Assembly: GCA_964247975.1 (NCBI GenBank)
Contig: CAXTWH010000025.1
Coordinates: 1-64,000, forward strand
Direction: 5' to 3'
DNA: 64,000 nucleotides
From: KBS-96 sp964247975
GTDB taxonomy: Bacteria > Acidobacteriota > Terriglobia > Bryobacterales > Bryobacteraceae
The notes beneath the pieces are model-generated. The model was given only the letters and a program-made list of their open reading frames with translations, made no database searches and was not told where the DNA came from. This document shows positions 9,020 to 19,052 of this stretch, piece by piece. The position numbers were made by a program, and so were the translations under genes. Position 1 is the stretch's first letter. Every line of letters begins with the position of its first letter.

Positions 9020-9167
9020 GTTGAATCTTCCGGTGGAAGCTTGAAGCACCAAACAGAAACTGTGAATTTCGGGGATAAAACTGTTTTATAGAAGGTTCCG
9101 TACTAGCAGTAGCGGGAAGGTATGGACAGATTATCTCCTAACTGTAAAGAATTTGAGAATAAAGAAC

Positions 9168-10607
9168 ATGAAAAACTGGTCAATCGGGAAAAGAGTAGTA
9201 CTTGCCTGCGCAATCTTGCAAATAATGATGCTTCTCTCCGGAATCGTGGGTACATTCGGAATTCGAAAAGCAATCGCGAGCACGGAACTCATCATGAGCG
9301 ACGCTGTGTCCGGACTGAAAATCCTTTCAGAACTTCGGGGGCAAGCGGGAGAACTGCGAGGCGATGCCATGGCGAGTGCAGTTCCCGGCCTGGAAGTGAT
9401 CCGGCAAAAAAATCTGATGCGGATTGATGAGTTAGAAAAATTGATTCCGGAGCAAATGACTGCTTATGAGTCAACCATTACAAGTGACCAAGATCGTGCG
9501 CTCTATAACGGCATCAAGAATGCAGCAGCTCCCTATCTGGCCACCTGCGCTCGTTATGCCTCGTCCATGCGGGCAGGAAAAGTTGCGGAAGCCGCCGCTG
9601 ATTACATTACCCAAAACGGTCGTGCTCAGTATTTCGACCTTGATAAAGCGATTCGCGCGGAAGTGGATTTCAACAGCAGGCATGCCGATGACATTTTCCA
9701 GGCTTCTCAAAAGCAGGGACAATCCGCGTTGTTCTGGAACTGGACGATGATTGCTCTTGCTTTGTTCGGCGGATCGGCTTTGGCCCTGCTCATTATCCGG
9801 GGGATTAGCCGCTCGCTTATCAGTTGTGCGCAAGAGGTTCGTACGAGTGCCCAGGAAGTCGTGAGCGCGTCAACCCAGTTAACTGCCACGAGCGTATCGC
9901 TCGCAGAAGGATCAAGCGAACAAGCAGCGTCTCTGGAAGAAACCTCGGCTTCAAGCCAAGAAATCGGAGCGATGAGCGCGAAAAATGCGGAAAACGCCAA
10001 ATCGGCTGCGACTTTGATGAATATAGTCGAAAAGAATGTCACTCATGCCAATCAGTCTTTGGCGGAAATGACTTCGAGTATGAGCCGGATTTCCGATTCG
10101 AGCCAGAATATCGCCAAAATCATTAAAGTTATCGACGAGATCGCCTTTCAAACCAACATTCTCGCCTTGAATGCCGCCGTTGAAGCGGCCCGCGCCGGCG
10201 AAGCCGGAATGAGTTTTGCGGTGGTCGCCGATGAAGTGCGCAATCTCGCCCAGCGCTGCGCCCAAGCCGCCAAAGATACAACCGCTCTCATCGAGTCTTC
10301 GGTTGCAAACGCAAGTCAAGGCAGTAAAACGGTCGAAGATGTGCAGTCTGTGATTGCCGCCGTTACGCAAAGTGTTGCCCAGACTAAAATCTTAGTCGAT
10401 GAAATGAACCAAGCGGCAGTGGAACAATCTCGTGGGGTTGAGCAGATCTCAACCTCGCTCACGCAGATGGAACAGGTCACGCAGCGCACAGCCGCCAATG
10501 CGGAAGAGAGTTCGGCTGCCAGCCAGGAATTGAGGGCACAAGCCGAATCGATGTCCGGCATTATTCACTCTCTCGAAGTGCTCGCTGCCGGCAAGTCCAG
10601 CCTTTAG
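9168..10607 (+). CDS. Second methyl-accepting chemotaxis protein
   Basis: This 479-residue receptor has TM1 at about 9-30, a periplasmic helical region of about 155 residues, TM2 at about 189-211, and a cytoplasmic signalling domain whose hairpin tip is nearly identical to that of the operon MCP (FQTNILALNAAVEAARAGE). ATG 9168 is chosen because MKNWSIGKR is a typical MCP N-terminus and AAAG precedes it; an in-frame TTG at 9153 is possible but less likely. No HAMP domain is evident beyond a short stretch. It could join the same receptor arrays as the operon MCP. The C-terminus lacks an NWETF-like tether. Confidence 0.94.
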   Translation: MKNWSIGKRVVLACAILQIMMLLSGIVGTFGIRKAIASTELIMSDAVSGLKILSELRGQAGELRGDAMASAVPGLEVIRQKNLMRIDELEKLIPEQMTAYESTITSDQDRALYNGIKNAAAPYLATCARYASSMRAGKVAEAAADYITQNGRAQYFDLDKAIRAEVDFNSRHADDIFQASQKQGQSALFWNWTMIALALFGGSALALLIIRGISRSLISCAQEVRTSAQEVVSASTQLTATSVSLAEGSSEQAASLEETSASSQEIGAMSAKNAENAKSAATLMNIVEKNVTHANQSLAEMTSSMSRISDSSQNIAKIIKVIDEIAFQTNILALNAAVEAARAGEAGMSFAVVADEVRNLAQRCAQAAKDTTALIESSVANASQGSKTVEDVQSVIAAVTQSVAQTKILVDEMNQAAVEQSRGVEQISTSLTQMEQVTQRTAANAEESSAASQELRAQAESMSGIIHSLEVLAAGKSSL

Positions 10608-10713
10608 TCCGCCTAGACTACCTGGGCCGGTAAAAGCCAGGCGCCGCGTTGGATAAAGGAATCATGGCTTAAACTTCCATGTGTCAATTACAACGCCAAT
10701 TCGCAGTACGTAT

Positions 10714-11311
10714 TTAATGGGACTCCGCCGAGGCGGACTCATAGTTCCAGGCCATCTGAATATCTGCCCAATCCGAAAATCGCGAGTCGGCATACTCCTC
10801 AAAACCGATCTTCCTATCCAACACCCCGGTCTCTATCATGAGATCGCGAACCAAGTCGAAATCGGCCTTTCGCGGCGCTAGTGGACTGTAGTCGGCACGG
10901 TCCAGAGGCTTTGTCAAAGCCCACCGCAAAAGTTCCGGCTTCTGGTTGTAATAAAAGCGGCCCACAAAATCCGCTGCATATTCTCGGTGTGGTCTGTCTT
11001 TATCGAGCCACAAGCCAGACCGGGCGATGCCGTCGACCAGGGTTTGCACGACTTCCGGGCGAGTGTTGATCAGATCCTGGCGCACGACGAGAATGCAAGA
11101 CATATAGTCCGGCCAGTACTCGCGTGCCTGAAAAAGAATGCGTCCATAGCCGGCCAGTTCAGCCTGTGACGGAAAAGGCTCACCCAATGAAAACGCGTCG
11201 ATGGCGCCTGCGGCAAGCGCACCCGAAACATCGGGCGGGGCCATCTCCACCATTTTGATTTCGTCCGGCTGCATGCGCCAGATCTTGGAATATAGGCGAC
11301 GGTGATCTTCC
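10714..11311 (-). pseudogene. ABC transporter substrate-binding protein (NMT1/SsuA type), 5'-truncated
   Basis: An open frame of 186 residues (10714-11274) matches the C-terminal half of nitrate/sulfonate/taurine-type periplasmic binding proteins: MAPPDVSGALAAGAIDAFSLGEP, a later LVVRQDLINTRPEVVQTLV segment, and a WLDKDRPHREYAADFVGRF region. The family is about 320-400 residues, so half is missing. Just upstream, in another frame, KITVAYIP (about 11287-11309) resembles the first strand of the same family, suggesting an internal deletion plus frameshift joined the two ends. No signal peptide or permease/ATPase partner is present. Almost certainly non-functional. Confidence 0.75.
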
Positions 11312-11533
11312 GTTTCTGCAGTAGAGATTCACGATACGGTTTTAATCGCGGCGGCGTTTTGCCTATATAGCCGTTACGTGGATGGTCTGGCTACCTGGGC
11401 TCCTCAAGACCAGGATTCTTATTGCGCTCGTGGAGCGGATGTAGGCCAATTCGGGTACATGAAATTTCCCAATTCATTGAAAAGCGCAAATGCGGAAGCG
11501 GCCAACGTCGGCGCACCGGCAGGATCACGATAG
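11312..11533 (+). pseudogene. AhpD-like / carboxymuconolactone decarboxylase family, 3' fragment
   Basis: Translation on the plus strand without a start codon reads SAVEIHDTVLIAAAFCLYSR and then YVDGLATWAPQD, with a TAG at 11531. The IHDTVLIAAAF...NRYVDGLATW(A/T)P pattern is characteristic of the C-terminal part of peroxidase-related (AhpD-fold) proteins. Only about 70 codons remain; the catalytic CxxC half is gone. It abuts the ABC substrate-binding remnant head to head, so the junction near 11312 looks like a deletion or rearrangement scar. Confidence 0.65.
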
Positions 11534-11856
11534 AAAGCAGTTCCATCCAAAAGGGGATGCGGCGGAAGCTGTCGAAAGCTTGCTTCCGTCGCCTGGGCTG
11601 GAAAGTTCTTCAGAAAAGAAACTTCACCGCGAGTTGCGGCAGGCGAACATCCAAATTTGTTTAGTTACTAAACTCCGCAATCAAATCTTACCCGCCTGTT
11701 ACGGCAAAGATCCTGCTTTCTCATCGAGTGAAGGGAAGTCAGCAAGACAGGCTGCGATCCACAGTAAAAAGCCTATTAGAGGATTTTTACTATTGATCTT
11801 CCCTTTTCATCTTTGTACTCTCGAACAACTACACCTAAGTTGGGATCTTTCATCTG
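11534..11856. other. Non-coding stretch before the TonB receptor gene
   Basis: Small overlapping frames exist but none resembles a known family. The AT-rich part (about 11640-11850) presumably carries the promoter of the downstream receptor gene. No riboswitch or clear inverted repeat was recognised. Confidence 0.4.
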
Positions 11857-14800
11857 ATGAGAAAACTATTGCTATGGACGTTTGTCCTTTGTATCAGCAG
11901 TTTTACACTAGTACAAATCAGCTACGCACAACTGACACAAGCGTCACTCAAGGGAACGGTTACGGATCCCTCTCAGGCTTCAGTAGGAAACTGCCAGATT
12001 GAACTGGAAAATAACAACACTGGCGAGGTGCGTTCCACCCGAGCCGATAGTTCGGGCGCATTCACTTTGGCGGGGATGTCGGCCGGAACCTACACACTTA
12101 AAGTGAAGGCTACCGGTTTCCGTGATCTGGAACAACATGATCTGGTGCTTTATGTCGGAAGAACCGTCGAGGTCAATCCCACGCTGGAAATTGCTTCCGC
12201 AAAAACTGATGTTCAAGTGATGGAAAGCGCAGCGAAAGTTACTGTTTCTACGGAAGCCAGATTGTCGGACACGCTGGCGAAAAACGAAATCTCCACACTG
12301 CCCTTGCCTGGTCGTGACGTTTACCTGCTGACCAAACTCAGCGCAGGAGCAACTAATATTCCAGGAGCGGCTTCCTCCACCAAGCTTAATAGTTCTCCTG
12401 TTGTCACAGTAAATGGCAATCGTTATCGCGGCAACAATTACGTTCTCGACGGGGCATTGAACGTCAACCCGAACAACACAGGTGAGCCGACCATTGTGCC
12501 GAGCGTGGAATCGGTTCAGGAAGCACAGGTACAGACCGGTAACTTTTCAAGTGAGTATGGACGCGGCAATGGCTCCGTAGTGAACCTTTCCACCAAATCT
12601 GGCACCAATGAATTTCATGGCCGAGTCTGGGAACTGAATCGCAATACACAGTTCAACGCGCGGAATTTCTTTTCGGCTGCTCGGGCTCCGCAGATTTATA
12701 ACCAGTTTGGCGGAAATGTGGGTGGTCCTATTATCCATAACAAGACTTTCTTTTTTGCTTCTTACGAGGGTACGCGCAATGTTTTTGGTCAGGCGCTCAC
12801 TCTTCAAGTAGAAACACCTGAGTATCGGAACTACATTGAATCAGTGAGTCCTAAGAGCATCGCCGCACAATTGTTTAAGCAGTATCCTGCGCCTGCGCCG
12901 CAAGCAGGTTTGGGCGGCAGCAAATATGCCGGAGAAATCGATCTGATGACGCCTCGCGGCCTGATCCCTGAAATCGGTCGCGCGGCGGTTACGCTGAATG
13001 ATTTTAGTCAGTACGACCAATACTTAGGCAGGCTGGATCACTCGATGCGGGACGGACGCGACCGGATCAGCGCCCGCTGGATTGCCGAACACCAGAGCGA
13101 CCAGGGCGGCATCAGCAATTCCGCTGCTACTCTGGCCGAAGCAGTGCGCGGCGAGCGCGGACCGTTTAGCGGTGATTTTGCGAACCTTAACCTGGGCTAT
13201 ATGCGCGTGTTCGCCGCCTCCGTCAACGACGCGCGCTTTTCAACCCAGATTGTGGATGCGACTCGCGGCGCTCCGAACGCCGTGGTCCCGCAGATGGCAA
13301 TTACCGGAATCACCGCGCCTTTTGGCGATACCTTTCTCACCGAAACTCGCCTTCGCTCCTACGAACTACGGGACACGTATACCTTTGAACGGGGCAAGCA
13401 TTCCCTGCGCTTCGGCGCGGAATGGCGGCGTATCTTCAAAGGCATTCAAATCGGCCCGGCCACTGCCGGAACTTACAGCTTTATCAGTCTGGCTGATTTC
13501 GGCAACGATCATCCCTTCAAACAAAACCTCACGGTGGATCCATCCACGGGTCAGCCCACTGGATACCCGCGCTACTTTCATCAATTCGAGTATGCCGTTT
13601 TTGCTCAGGAAGACTGGCGGGTCACCACACGCTTTAATGTGAACCTCGGTGTGCGGCAGGATTATTTCGGCGTGCCGCAGGAGCAAGACAGGATTCTGTC
13701 TTCCCTCATCTGGGGTCCGGGCAACAGCTATGGCGAACGCCTGGCATCGGCTACAGTAGGGCGCGTCAATCAGCTTTATCAAGTTCCGAAGCTCAACCTT
13801 TCGCCCCGCGTGGGCTTTTCCTGGGACCCGTTTGGAAACGGCAAAACCTCCATCCGCTCCGGCTTCAGCATGGCTTACCAACCTCATCACCCGCAGTCAA
13901 TTGCCGGAGCGAGAGCCAATCCGCCGGATGCGATTGCCGGCGTTGTTCAGCCGAACGTCGGCATCGGCACGCAAATCCTTTATGGCATTCCTGTTCCCTA
14001 CAATGCCCAGTTCGCTCGCGGGTTAAACAGTCAAGGCGGCTTGATCAGCGCGCCCGGGCAGGCTCCTCTCCGCATCAGCGCCTGGGTAGTGAATCCAAAT
14101 ATCAAAACACAATACAGCGAAAGCTGGTTCTTCAATATTCAACGTCGCCTCTTTAAAGATTGGATTGCGGAAGTAGGCTATGTGGGCACAACCGGCGTGA
14201 ATCTGGAGCGGATTGACGATATCAATCGTCAGGCCGGTGACCTGCTGGATGGAAAACTCAATCGTATCAATCCGAACTTCGACGCTATTCTTTTTGTCAC
14301 TAATGGCGTTGGCTCGCACTACAATGCGCTCACGGCGGAACTGCGCCACGCCTTCAGCAAAGGACTTTCCCTACAGATGAACTATCGCTGGTCCAAATGG
14401 CTGGACGATGGTTCGGATACTTCCACCGGACAATTCGCCGACAACTCAGAACCAGGCAAGGGAGCTTATAACGTGAACTGCCTGCGTTGTGAATACGGTC
14501 CCTCTTTGTTCGATATTCCCCAGCGTTTCTCGTCAGCCCTGCTTTGGGCCGTTCCCACGGGGAATTGGAACAACCGGATAACGAAGGCGGTCACACACGG
14601 TTGGGAAACCTCCCTCATTGCTACCGTTCAGTCGGGACGGCCCTTTTCGGTTTACAACGGCGCTCCATCGAAAATCGTAAACGGAGTGAATCTGGGGGGA
14701 GACTACAACCTGGATGGCGGTGGAGGCGCGGTGGCTGTTGGTTATTATGATCGTCCCAACGCACCGGTAAAGGCAGTGCCAAAATCTTTCAGCAATGCCG

Positions 14801-15132
14801 ATTTTATTAACGGCCTGTTCAGCCCCGCTATTTTTCCCACTCCTGCCTTGGGGCAGACCGGAACATTGGGCAGAAACACCTTTCGCGGTCCGCGCTTCAT
14901 GTCCTTCGATCTTTCGGTGAGCCGCAGCTTTCCCGTTCGTGAACGGATGTCGCTTCAGCTTCGAGCCGAGGCATTTAACGCCCTGAATAATGTCAGCCTT
15001 TATTTGCCGAACACCGACCTTTCTTTGGCGCAAAAGGCTAACGGCACTTATTCAACTACTTCTTTGTTTGGAAAATCCACTCAGGCGTTTGATCCCCGGG
15101 TAATGCAAATCAGCGCGCGCCTGACATTTTAA
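11857..15132 (+). CDS. TonB-dependent receptor with carboxypeptidase-regulatory N-terminal domain (Oar-like)
   Basis: An outer-membrane transporter of 1091 residues. It has a signal peptide (about 1-24, MRKLLLWTFVLCISS then cleavage near SYA), a carboxypeptidase-regulatory/CNA-B-like beta-sandwich at about 28-110 (LKGTVTDPSQASVGNCQIEL, GAFTLAGMSAGTYTLKV), a plug domain (LPLPGRDVYLLTKLSAG, VTVNGNRYRGNNYVLDG, YGRGNGSVVNLSTKSGTNEFHG), and a long beta-barrel ending in the aromatic SARLTF typical of outer-membrane C-termini. Such receptors are greatly expanded in Acidobacteriota; the substrate cannot be read from sequence. An exported AhpD-like protein follows 33 bp downstream and is probably co-transcribed. 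Confidence 0.95.
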   Translation: MRKLLLWTFVLCISSFTLVQISYAQLTQASLKGTVTDPSQASVGNCQIELENNNTGEVRSTRADSSGAFTLAGMSAGTYTLKVKATGFRDLEQHDLVLYVGRTVEVNPTLEIASAKTDVQVMESAAKVTVSTEARLSDTLAKNEISTLPLPGRDVYLLTKLSAGATNIPGAASSTKLNSSPVVTVNGNRYRGNNYVLDGALNVNPNNTGEPTIVPSVESVQEAQVQTGNFSSEYGRGNGSVVNLSTKSGTNEFHGRVWELNRNTQFNARNFFSAARAPQIYNQFGGNVGGPIIHNKTFFFASYEGTRNVFGQALTLQVETPEYRNYIESVSPKSIAAQLFKQYPAPAPQAGLGGSKYAGEIDLMTPRGLIPEIGRAAVTLNDFSQYDQYLGRLDHSMRDGRDRISARWIAEHQSDQGGISNSAATLAEAVRGERGPFSGDFANLNLGYMRVFAASVNDARFSTQIVDATRGAPNAVVPQMAITGITAPFGDTFLTETRLRSYELRDTYTFERGKHSLRFGAEWRRIFKGIQIGPATAGTYSFISLADFGNDHPFKQNLTVDPSTGQPTGYPRYFHQFEYAVFAQEDWRVTTRFNVNLGVRQDYFGVPQEQDRILSSLIWGPGNSYGERLASATVGRVNQLYQVPKLNLSPRVGFSWDPFGNGKTSIRSGFSMAYQPHHPQSIAGARANPPDAIAGVVQPNVGIGTQILYGIPVPYNAQFARGLNSQGGLISAPGQAPLRISAWVVNPNIKTQYSESWFFNIQRRLFKDWIAEVGYVGTTGVNLERIDDINRQAGDLLDGKLNRINPNFDAILFVTNGVGSHYNALTAELRHAFSKGLSLQMNYRWSKWLDDGSDTSTGQFADNSEPGKGAYNVNCLRCEYGPSLFDIPQRFSSALLWAVPTGNWNNRITKAVTHGWETSLIATVQSGRPFSVYNGAPSKIVNGVNLGGDYNLDGGGGAVAVGYYDRPNAPVKAVPKSFSNADFINGLFSPAIFPTPALGQTGTLGRNTFRGPRFMSFDLSVSRSFPVRERMSLQLRAEAFNALNNVSLYLPNTDLSLAQKANGTYSTTSLFGKSTQAFDPRVMQISARLTF

Positions 15133-15165
15133 AATATGACGACCAATTCTTTCCAAAGGAAAACA

Positions 15166-16467
15166 ATGCATAAATTCACTGCCCAACTTTTCCGCTTTAC
15201 CCTGGCCCCAGGCCTTCTTGTGGGCACATGCCTTTACGCGGCATCGCATCCATCGTTAGGATTGACCTCGCTGCCGATCCTGGAACAACAGGCACACCAG
15301 CGAACTTCCGCCCAAGCTTATGTTCCGCTGGCCGATCAGTCTTCTCCCTTGTTTCAGGGCATAGACACAATGGAACTTTCGAACAGCAAACAGGTGCCGA
15401 ATTATCTTCGGGCTCTAGCTCCGTTACCTAAAATGACAGAACCTTTTGCCCACCTGTTTAAGATCTTTGTGGGCAATACCGCCCTGCCTTCCGAGACAAA
15501 GCTAGCTATGGCCCTGCGCATTGCCCAGATTAATGGCAGCCCTTACACGGCGGCTCACGCTGAACGTTTGTTGCGAACATCCGATCACGGCAAAGCTGTT
15601 CTGGCCGCCCTGCAATCTGATCGAATTGACTTGCTTTCTGTTCCCGAGCAGCGCGCCATTGCTTATGCGGAAGCCCTGACTCGCCATGTTGACGGATTGA
15701 GCGATGCTGAGTTTCAAAGCACCCGGGCATTTTATAACGACTCGCAAGTGGTGGAATTGAGTTTCACTGCCTGCTTCTTCAACTATTTCACCCGTTTTGC
15801 GGAAGCCTTGAAGCTACCGGTTGAGCCTTGGGTTTTTGAAACATCGCCGGAACTCCTGAAACCGGCATCGCCTCTGCCGGAGCGCGTATCCCTGATATCG
15901 GATGAGGAGATTCAGGCAACCGAAGCCACTGTTGCAGCTTCCAAAGCGCCTAACTCGCTTACTGCAAAATGGGGAATTGGTATTGCCAACTCACAACGAG
16001 CCATGATGCACGCCCCGGCCATGTATCTGGCGTGGCGCAATTTCGGCAGCGCAAGCCAGGAATATTCTTCCGTCAGCCGGGAAATCAAACTACAAGTGTC
16101 GTTTGCTGTATCCACCGCCAATGGATGCCGCTACTGCGTATTGCACCAGGTTCTTGGTTTGCGCCGCCTGGGTGTGGAACCGGCAAAACTGATGGCCATG
16201 CAGAAAGATGATTCGGCTTTAACGCCGCAGGAACTGGCGGCTGTTACGTTTGCGCGCAAGTTGACCGCCTCTCCTTCTTCTACCACCAAAGCCGATTATC
16301 AGAAGATCCAGGGCGTATTCAAAGAGCAGGGCGCACTGGAAGTGTTGATGCAGACCTGCAACTTTGCATTTATGAATCGCTTTACCGACGGTTTACGGCT
16401 GCCGTCTGAAGATGAAGCGGTAAAAGTTTATCGCGAAATCTATGGCCGGGACTGGCAACGGAGATGA
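15166..16467 (+). CDS. Exported AhpD-like double-domain protein (carboxymuconolactone decarboxylase family)
   Basis: The 433-residue protein has an N-terminal signal-like segment (MHKFTAQLFRF followed by a hydrophobic stretch to about 27). Two AhpD-fold repeats follow. The second keeps the redox motif in NGCRYCVLHQ (CxxC followed by His), as in peroxidase-related enzymes. In the first, the equivalent is NGSPYTAAHA, so both cysteines are lost and only a structural or subunit role is likely. ATG 15166 has AAAGGA 6 bp upstream and is preferred over ATG 15136. It is downstream of the TonB receptor. Export is unusual for this family. The substrate is unknown. Confidence 0.85.
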   Translation: MHKFTAQLFRFTLAPGLLVGTCLYAASHPSLGLTSLPILEQQAHQRTSAQAYVPLADQSSPLFQGIDTMELSNSKQVPNYLRALAPLPKMTEPFAHLFKIFVGNTALPSETKLAMALRIAQINGSPYTAAHAERLLRTSDHGKAVLAALQSDRIDLLSVPEQRAIAYAEALTRHVDGLSDAEFQSTRAFYNDSQVVELSFTACFFNYFTRFAEALKLPVEPWVFETSPELLKPASPLPERVSLISDEEIQATEATVAASKAPNSLTAKWGIGIANSQRAMMHAPAMYLAWRNFGSASQEYSSVSREIKLQVSFAVSTANGCRYCVLHQVLGLRRLGVEPAKLMAMQKDDSALTPQELAAVTFARKLTASPSSTTKADYQKIQGVFKEQGALEVLMQTCNFAFMNRFTDGLRLPSEDEAVKVYREIYGRDWQRR

Positions 16468-16877
16468 TGCCTCCAACTGGAAATTCTGCCTTTGCGCTGA
16501 ATCAGCTTTCCAGCAGCGTTGGTGCATGAATCCTGTTGTCTGTGAGTCTTTCCGTGAGAATGGCAGTAAAAGGAAACCTGGCGCGGTCACCACCAAATCG
16601 TAATCACCAGGATTGTTTTCTTATCCGACAGAAAGTGAGGAAGAACCAAAAGTTTGATGTCAATCACTGGATCAGCAGGTTTCTAAAATAAATTCTACTG
16701 TCACTCCTCATTCCGCCAGGCCGGGAAACCGCAGTGAGCTTTGGAATAACTCCGAAGCTGTTGGGTTATGACTTCTGCGACGTAACATCACCGGTGGAAA
16801 CGACTGGCGCTACTGTTGCAAAGCCAGTACTTCCTGTTTGCGCCCACTCTGATACAGCTCATTAACCGGAGCGCATT
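16468..16877. other. Intergenic stretch, no gene seen
   Basis: No frame with family similarity was found in these 410 bases, on either strand. It probably contains the promoter for the broken glycosyltransferase gene. No hairpin of terminator type was recognised after the AhpD-like gene. Confidence 0.4.
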
Positions 16878-18190
16878 ATGAATCGTATTCTGGTCTGTGC
16901 GAGTCCCGCGCCGGGGCATGTCAACCCGATGCTTACCATTGCCTCCTCACTAGCCGAACGCGGATACGACATTACTTTTACGACATCGGACGTTTTCCAG
17001 CTTCTGCTCGAAGCCGCTGGACTGCGGTTTGTGCCGCTGCTCGGCAAAGCCAACTTCGATTACCGGACTATAAATCATTTCTCCGACCGGCGGCGAACAC
17101 CAGTGGGATTACCGCGCCTAATTCACGATTTTCAACATATTTTTTCTGATTCCATTCCCGACCAGTATCAAACGATCAAAAGTGTACTGGAACGCTCGCC
17201 CGTTGACCTGATCCTAACGGACACAACTTTTCTGGGCACGTTTCCGCTGCTTCTCGATACCACTCGCGAGCGACCGCCGGTTGTGAGCTGCGGCATCACC
17301 GTGTTATTCCTCACCAGCCGGGATCGTCCGCCCGTGGGATCGCCTTCCCGCCCAGGAGAAGAAGCGCGCGATTACCTTCAGGAGCATCGTGATTTCCAGG
17401 CGGCTTTTCGACCTGCTGATGAATATCTGGAAAAAGTGCTCGCCGGCTTGCAGGTTCCGCCACCCCGTTCGTTCTTTCTGGATGCCTTGCATGCCCTACC
17501 GGATCGCTATCTACAACTCACAGGCGATTGTTTTGAATTTCCCTGCACCGACATGCCGCATAAGATTCGCTTCGCGGGTCCTGTCAGCCCAAAACTATCG
17601 ACCGGATGGCAAAAGCCGGCATGGTGGAATACGCTCGACTCGGGCAGACCAGTTGTTTTAGTCACCCAGGGCACCATTGCCAACCTCGATCTTAGCCAGT
17701 TACTCGAACCCACTCTCCAAGCTCTAGCAGGCGAGGAGATAACAGTTGCTGCTTCGCTTGGCACGACTGCGTTCAAACCACTCTCTATACCGATACCGCC
17801 CAATGCCCGAATCGTTCTATTCGTTCCCTTTGATCAACTCAGCCGAAGGTAGAGCTATTTGTTACGAATGGCGGTTACGGTTCCGTCAATCAAGCGTTGC
17901 AACACGGCGTGCCAATGGTCGTAGCAGGCACAACCGAAGACAAGTCCTTTGTGGCAGCCCGGGTCGCCTGGACAGGCAGCGGCCTGAATCTGCAAACCGA
18001 ACGTCCCACGCCAGACCAGATTCGTTCCGCCGTTCGAAGGGTTCTTACGAACAACTCATTCCGGACTAATGCGCGCCGGATTTCCGAGAACTTTCAGCAA
18101 TACCAGGCGTTGGATTTCATCGCGGCAGAAATCGAAGAACAGATCCGCCTGGCGCTGGAATGCAAGATACTGCAACCGTCATTAGGCTGA
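16878..18190 (+). pseudogene. MGT/UGT-family glycosyltransferase (GT1), frameshifted
   Basis: Frame one encodes 324 residues from MNRILVCASPAPGHVNPML, the classic GT1 N-terminus with the GHVNP loop, through VTQGTIANLDLSQLLEPTL to VLFVPFDQL, then hits TAG at 17850. From about 17843 a second frame continues exactly where the first should go: PKVELFVTNGGYGSVNQAL, then HGVPMVVAG and a normal C-terminus ending at 18190. NGGYGSVNQAL...GVP is the nucleotide-sugar donor signature. One base is missing around 17838-17843 (CTCAGCCG where two codons are expected). The combined length, about 437 residues, is normal for the family, so the lesion looks recent or could be a sequencing error. These enzymes glycosylate small lipophilic acceptors. 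Confidence 0.9.
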
Positions 18191-18516
18191 CAGTGAAAAA
18201 CGATGTCGGGGATTAGCGAAGCGACATGCTGGGTGACGCCGTTAAGTCAGGTCCGGTGGCGGCGTGATGGCGTGATAATGTGTCGCTTTACAGCATAGGG
18301 CACTCGCTGGAGCTGATTTGCAATGGGTTTTCCCTCTCTCAACTGCCGGGCGGCACTGCAACAAGTGCGAGACCTGCTGAACGCATTTGGAAAACAGACA
18401 GGCTCTGCTGTATGCGCTCCGCTCGGCGCATCTGATAGAAATGAGCTAACATCCCACGGCATAGATAAGTTGGGCTGATATGGCCGACTCTCGGCTATAC
18501 CATGCTTCTGCTGATG
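18191..18516. other. Intergenic stretch, no gene seen
   Basis: These 326 bases separate the ends of the glycosyltransferase and sigma-factor pseudogenes, which converge. No coding signature or anti-sigma gene was recognised downstream of the sigma-factor stop. Confidence 0.4.
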
Positions 18517-19052
18517 CTAATTCTTGAGGATAGTTCTAAACTTTTCGCGAGCACGGCCTAGGCGCGACATGACTGTTCCCACTGCACAATGCAGTACTTC
18601 GGCTATCTCCCTATAACTGAGACCCTCAAATTCGCGCAGCACCAGGACTTCGCGGTAAAGGACGGGCAAGCTCGCCAGCGCTGCCCGTACCTGCTGACTT
18701 TCCGTCTGCCGGAGGAGTATCGTCTCGGGGTCATCTCCACGCTCCTGACGCCAAGCGGATTCGGGCGTTTCTTCGCATCGATTTCTGTTGTGGTAGCACG
18801 CACGGAACACTTGCGGAGGTGGTTGAGAAACAAGTTTCGCAGGATGGTGAACAGCCAGGTTTTCAGATAGCTTTCTGGTCGCAGGCGTGCTTCGGCCTGT
18901 AGCGCTCGCAGGCAAATGTCCTGAACTAGATCCTCGTCTTTGGCGTGTGAGTGGGTCAGCACGAGCGCATAGCAGGAGAGCGCGTCTAAGTGCTCCAGCA
19001 GCGCCGGGCCAACTACAGGGTGGGCCGCCAGCGGCGGTTTACAAAGTGACAT
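18517..19052 (-). pseudogene. ECF-type RNA polymerase sigma factor, frameshifted
   Basis: The 5' frame from ATG 19052 gives sigma region 2 (AKDEDLVQDICLRALQ, SYLKTWLFTILRNLFLNHLRK). The 3' frame, ending at 18517, gives region 4 with its helix-turn-helix (LPVLYREVLVLREFEGLSY, REIAEVLHCAVGTVMSRLGR). The two are in different reading frames, and the switch falls in the linker between the regions, roughly 18745-18775. Together they make a protein of about 178 residues, normal for an ECF sigma factor. A single indel therefore separates promoter -10 recognition from -35 recognition. No anti-sigma gene is adjacent. Confidence 0.88.

Noticed and set aside
9153..9167. TTG start for the second MCP
   Set aside because: The ATG at 9168 gives a standard MCP N-terminus (MKNWSIGKR) with a plausible ribosome-binding site.
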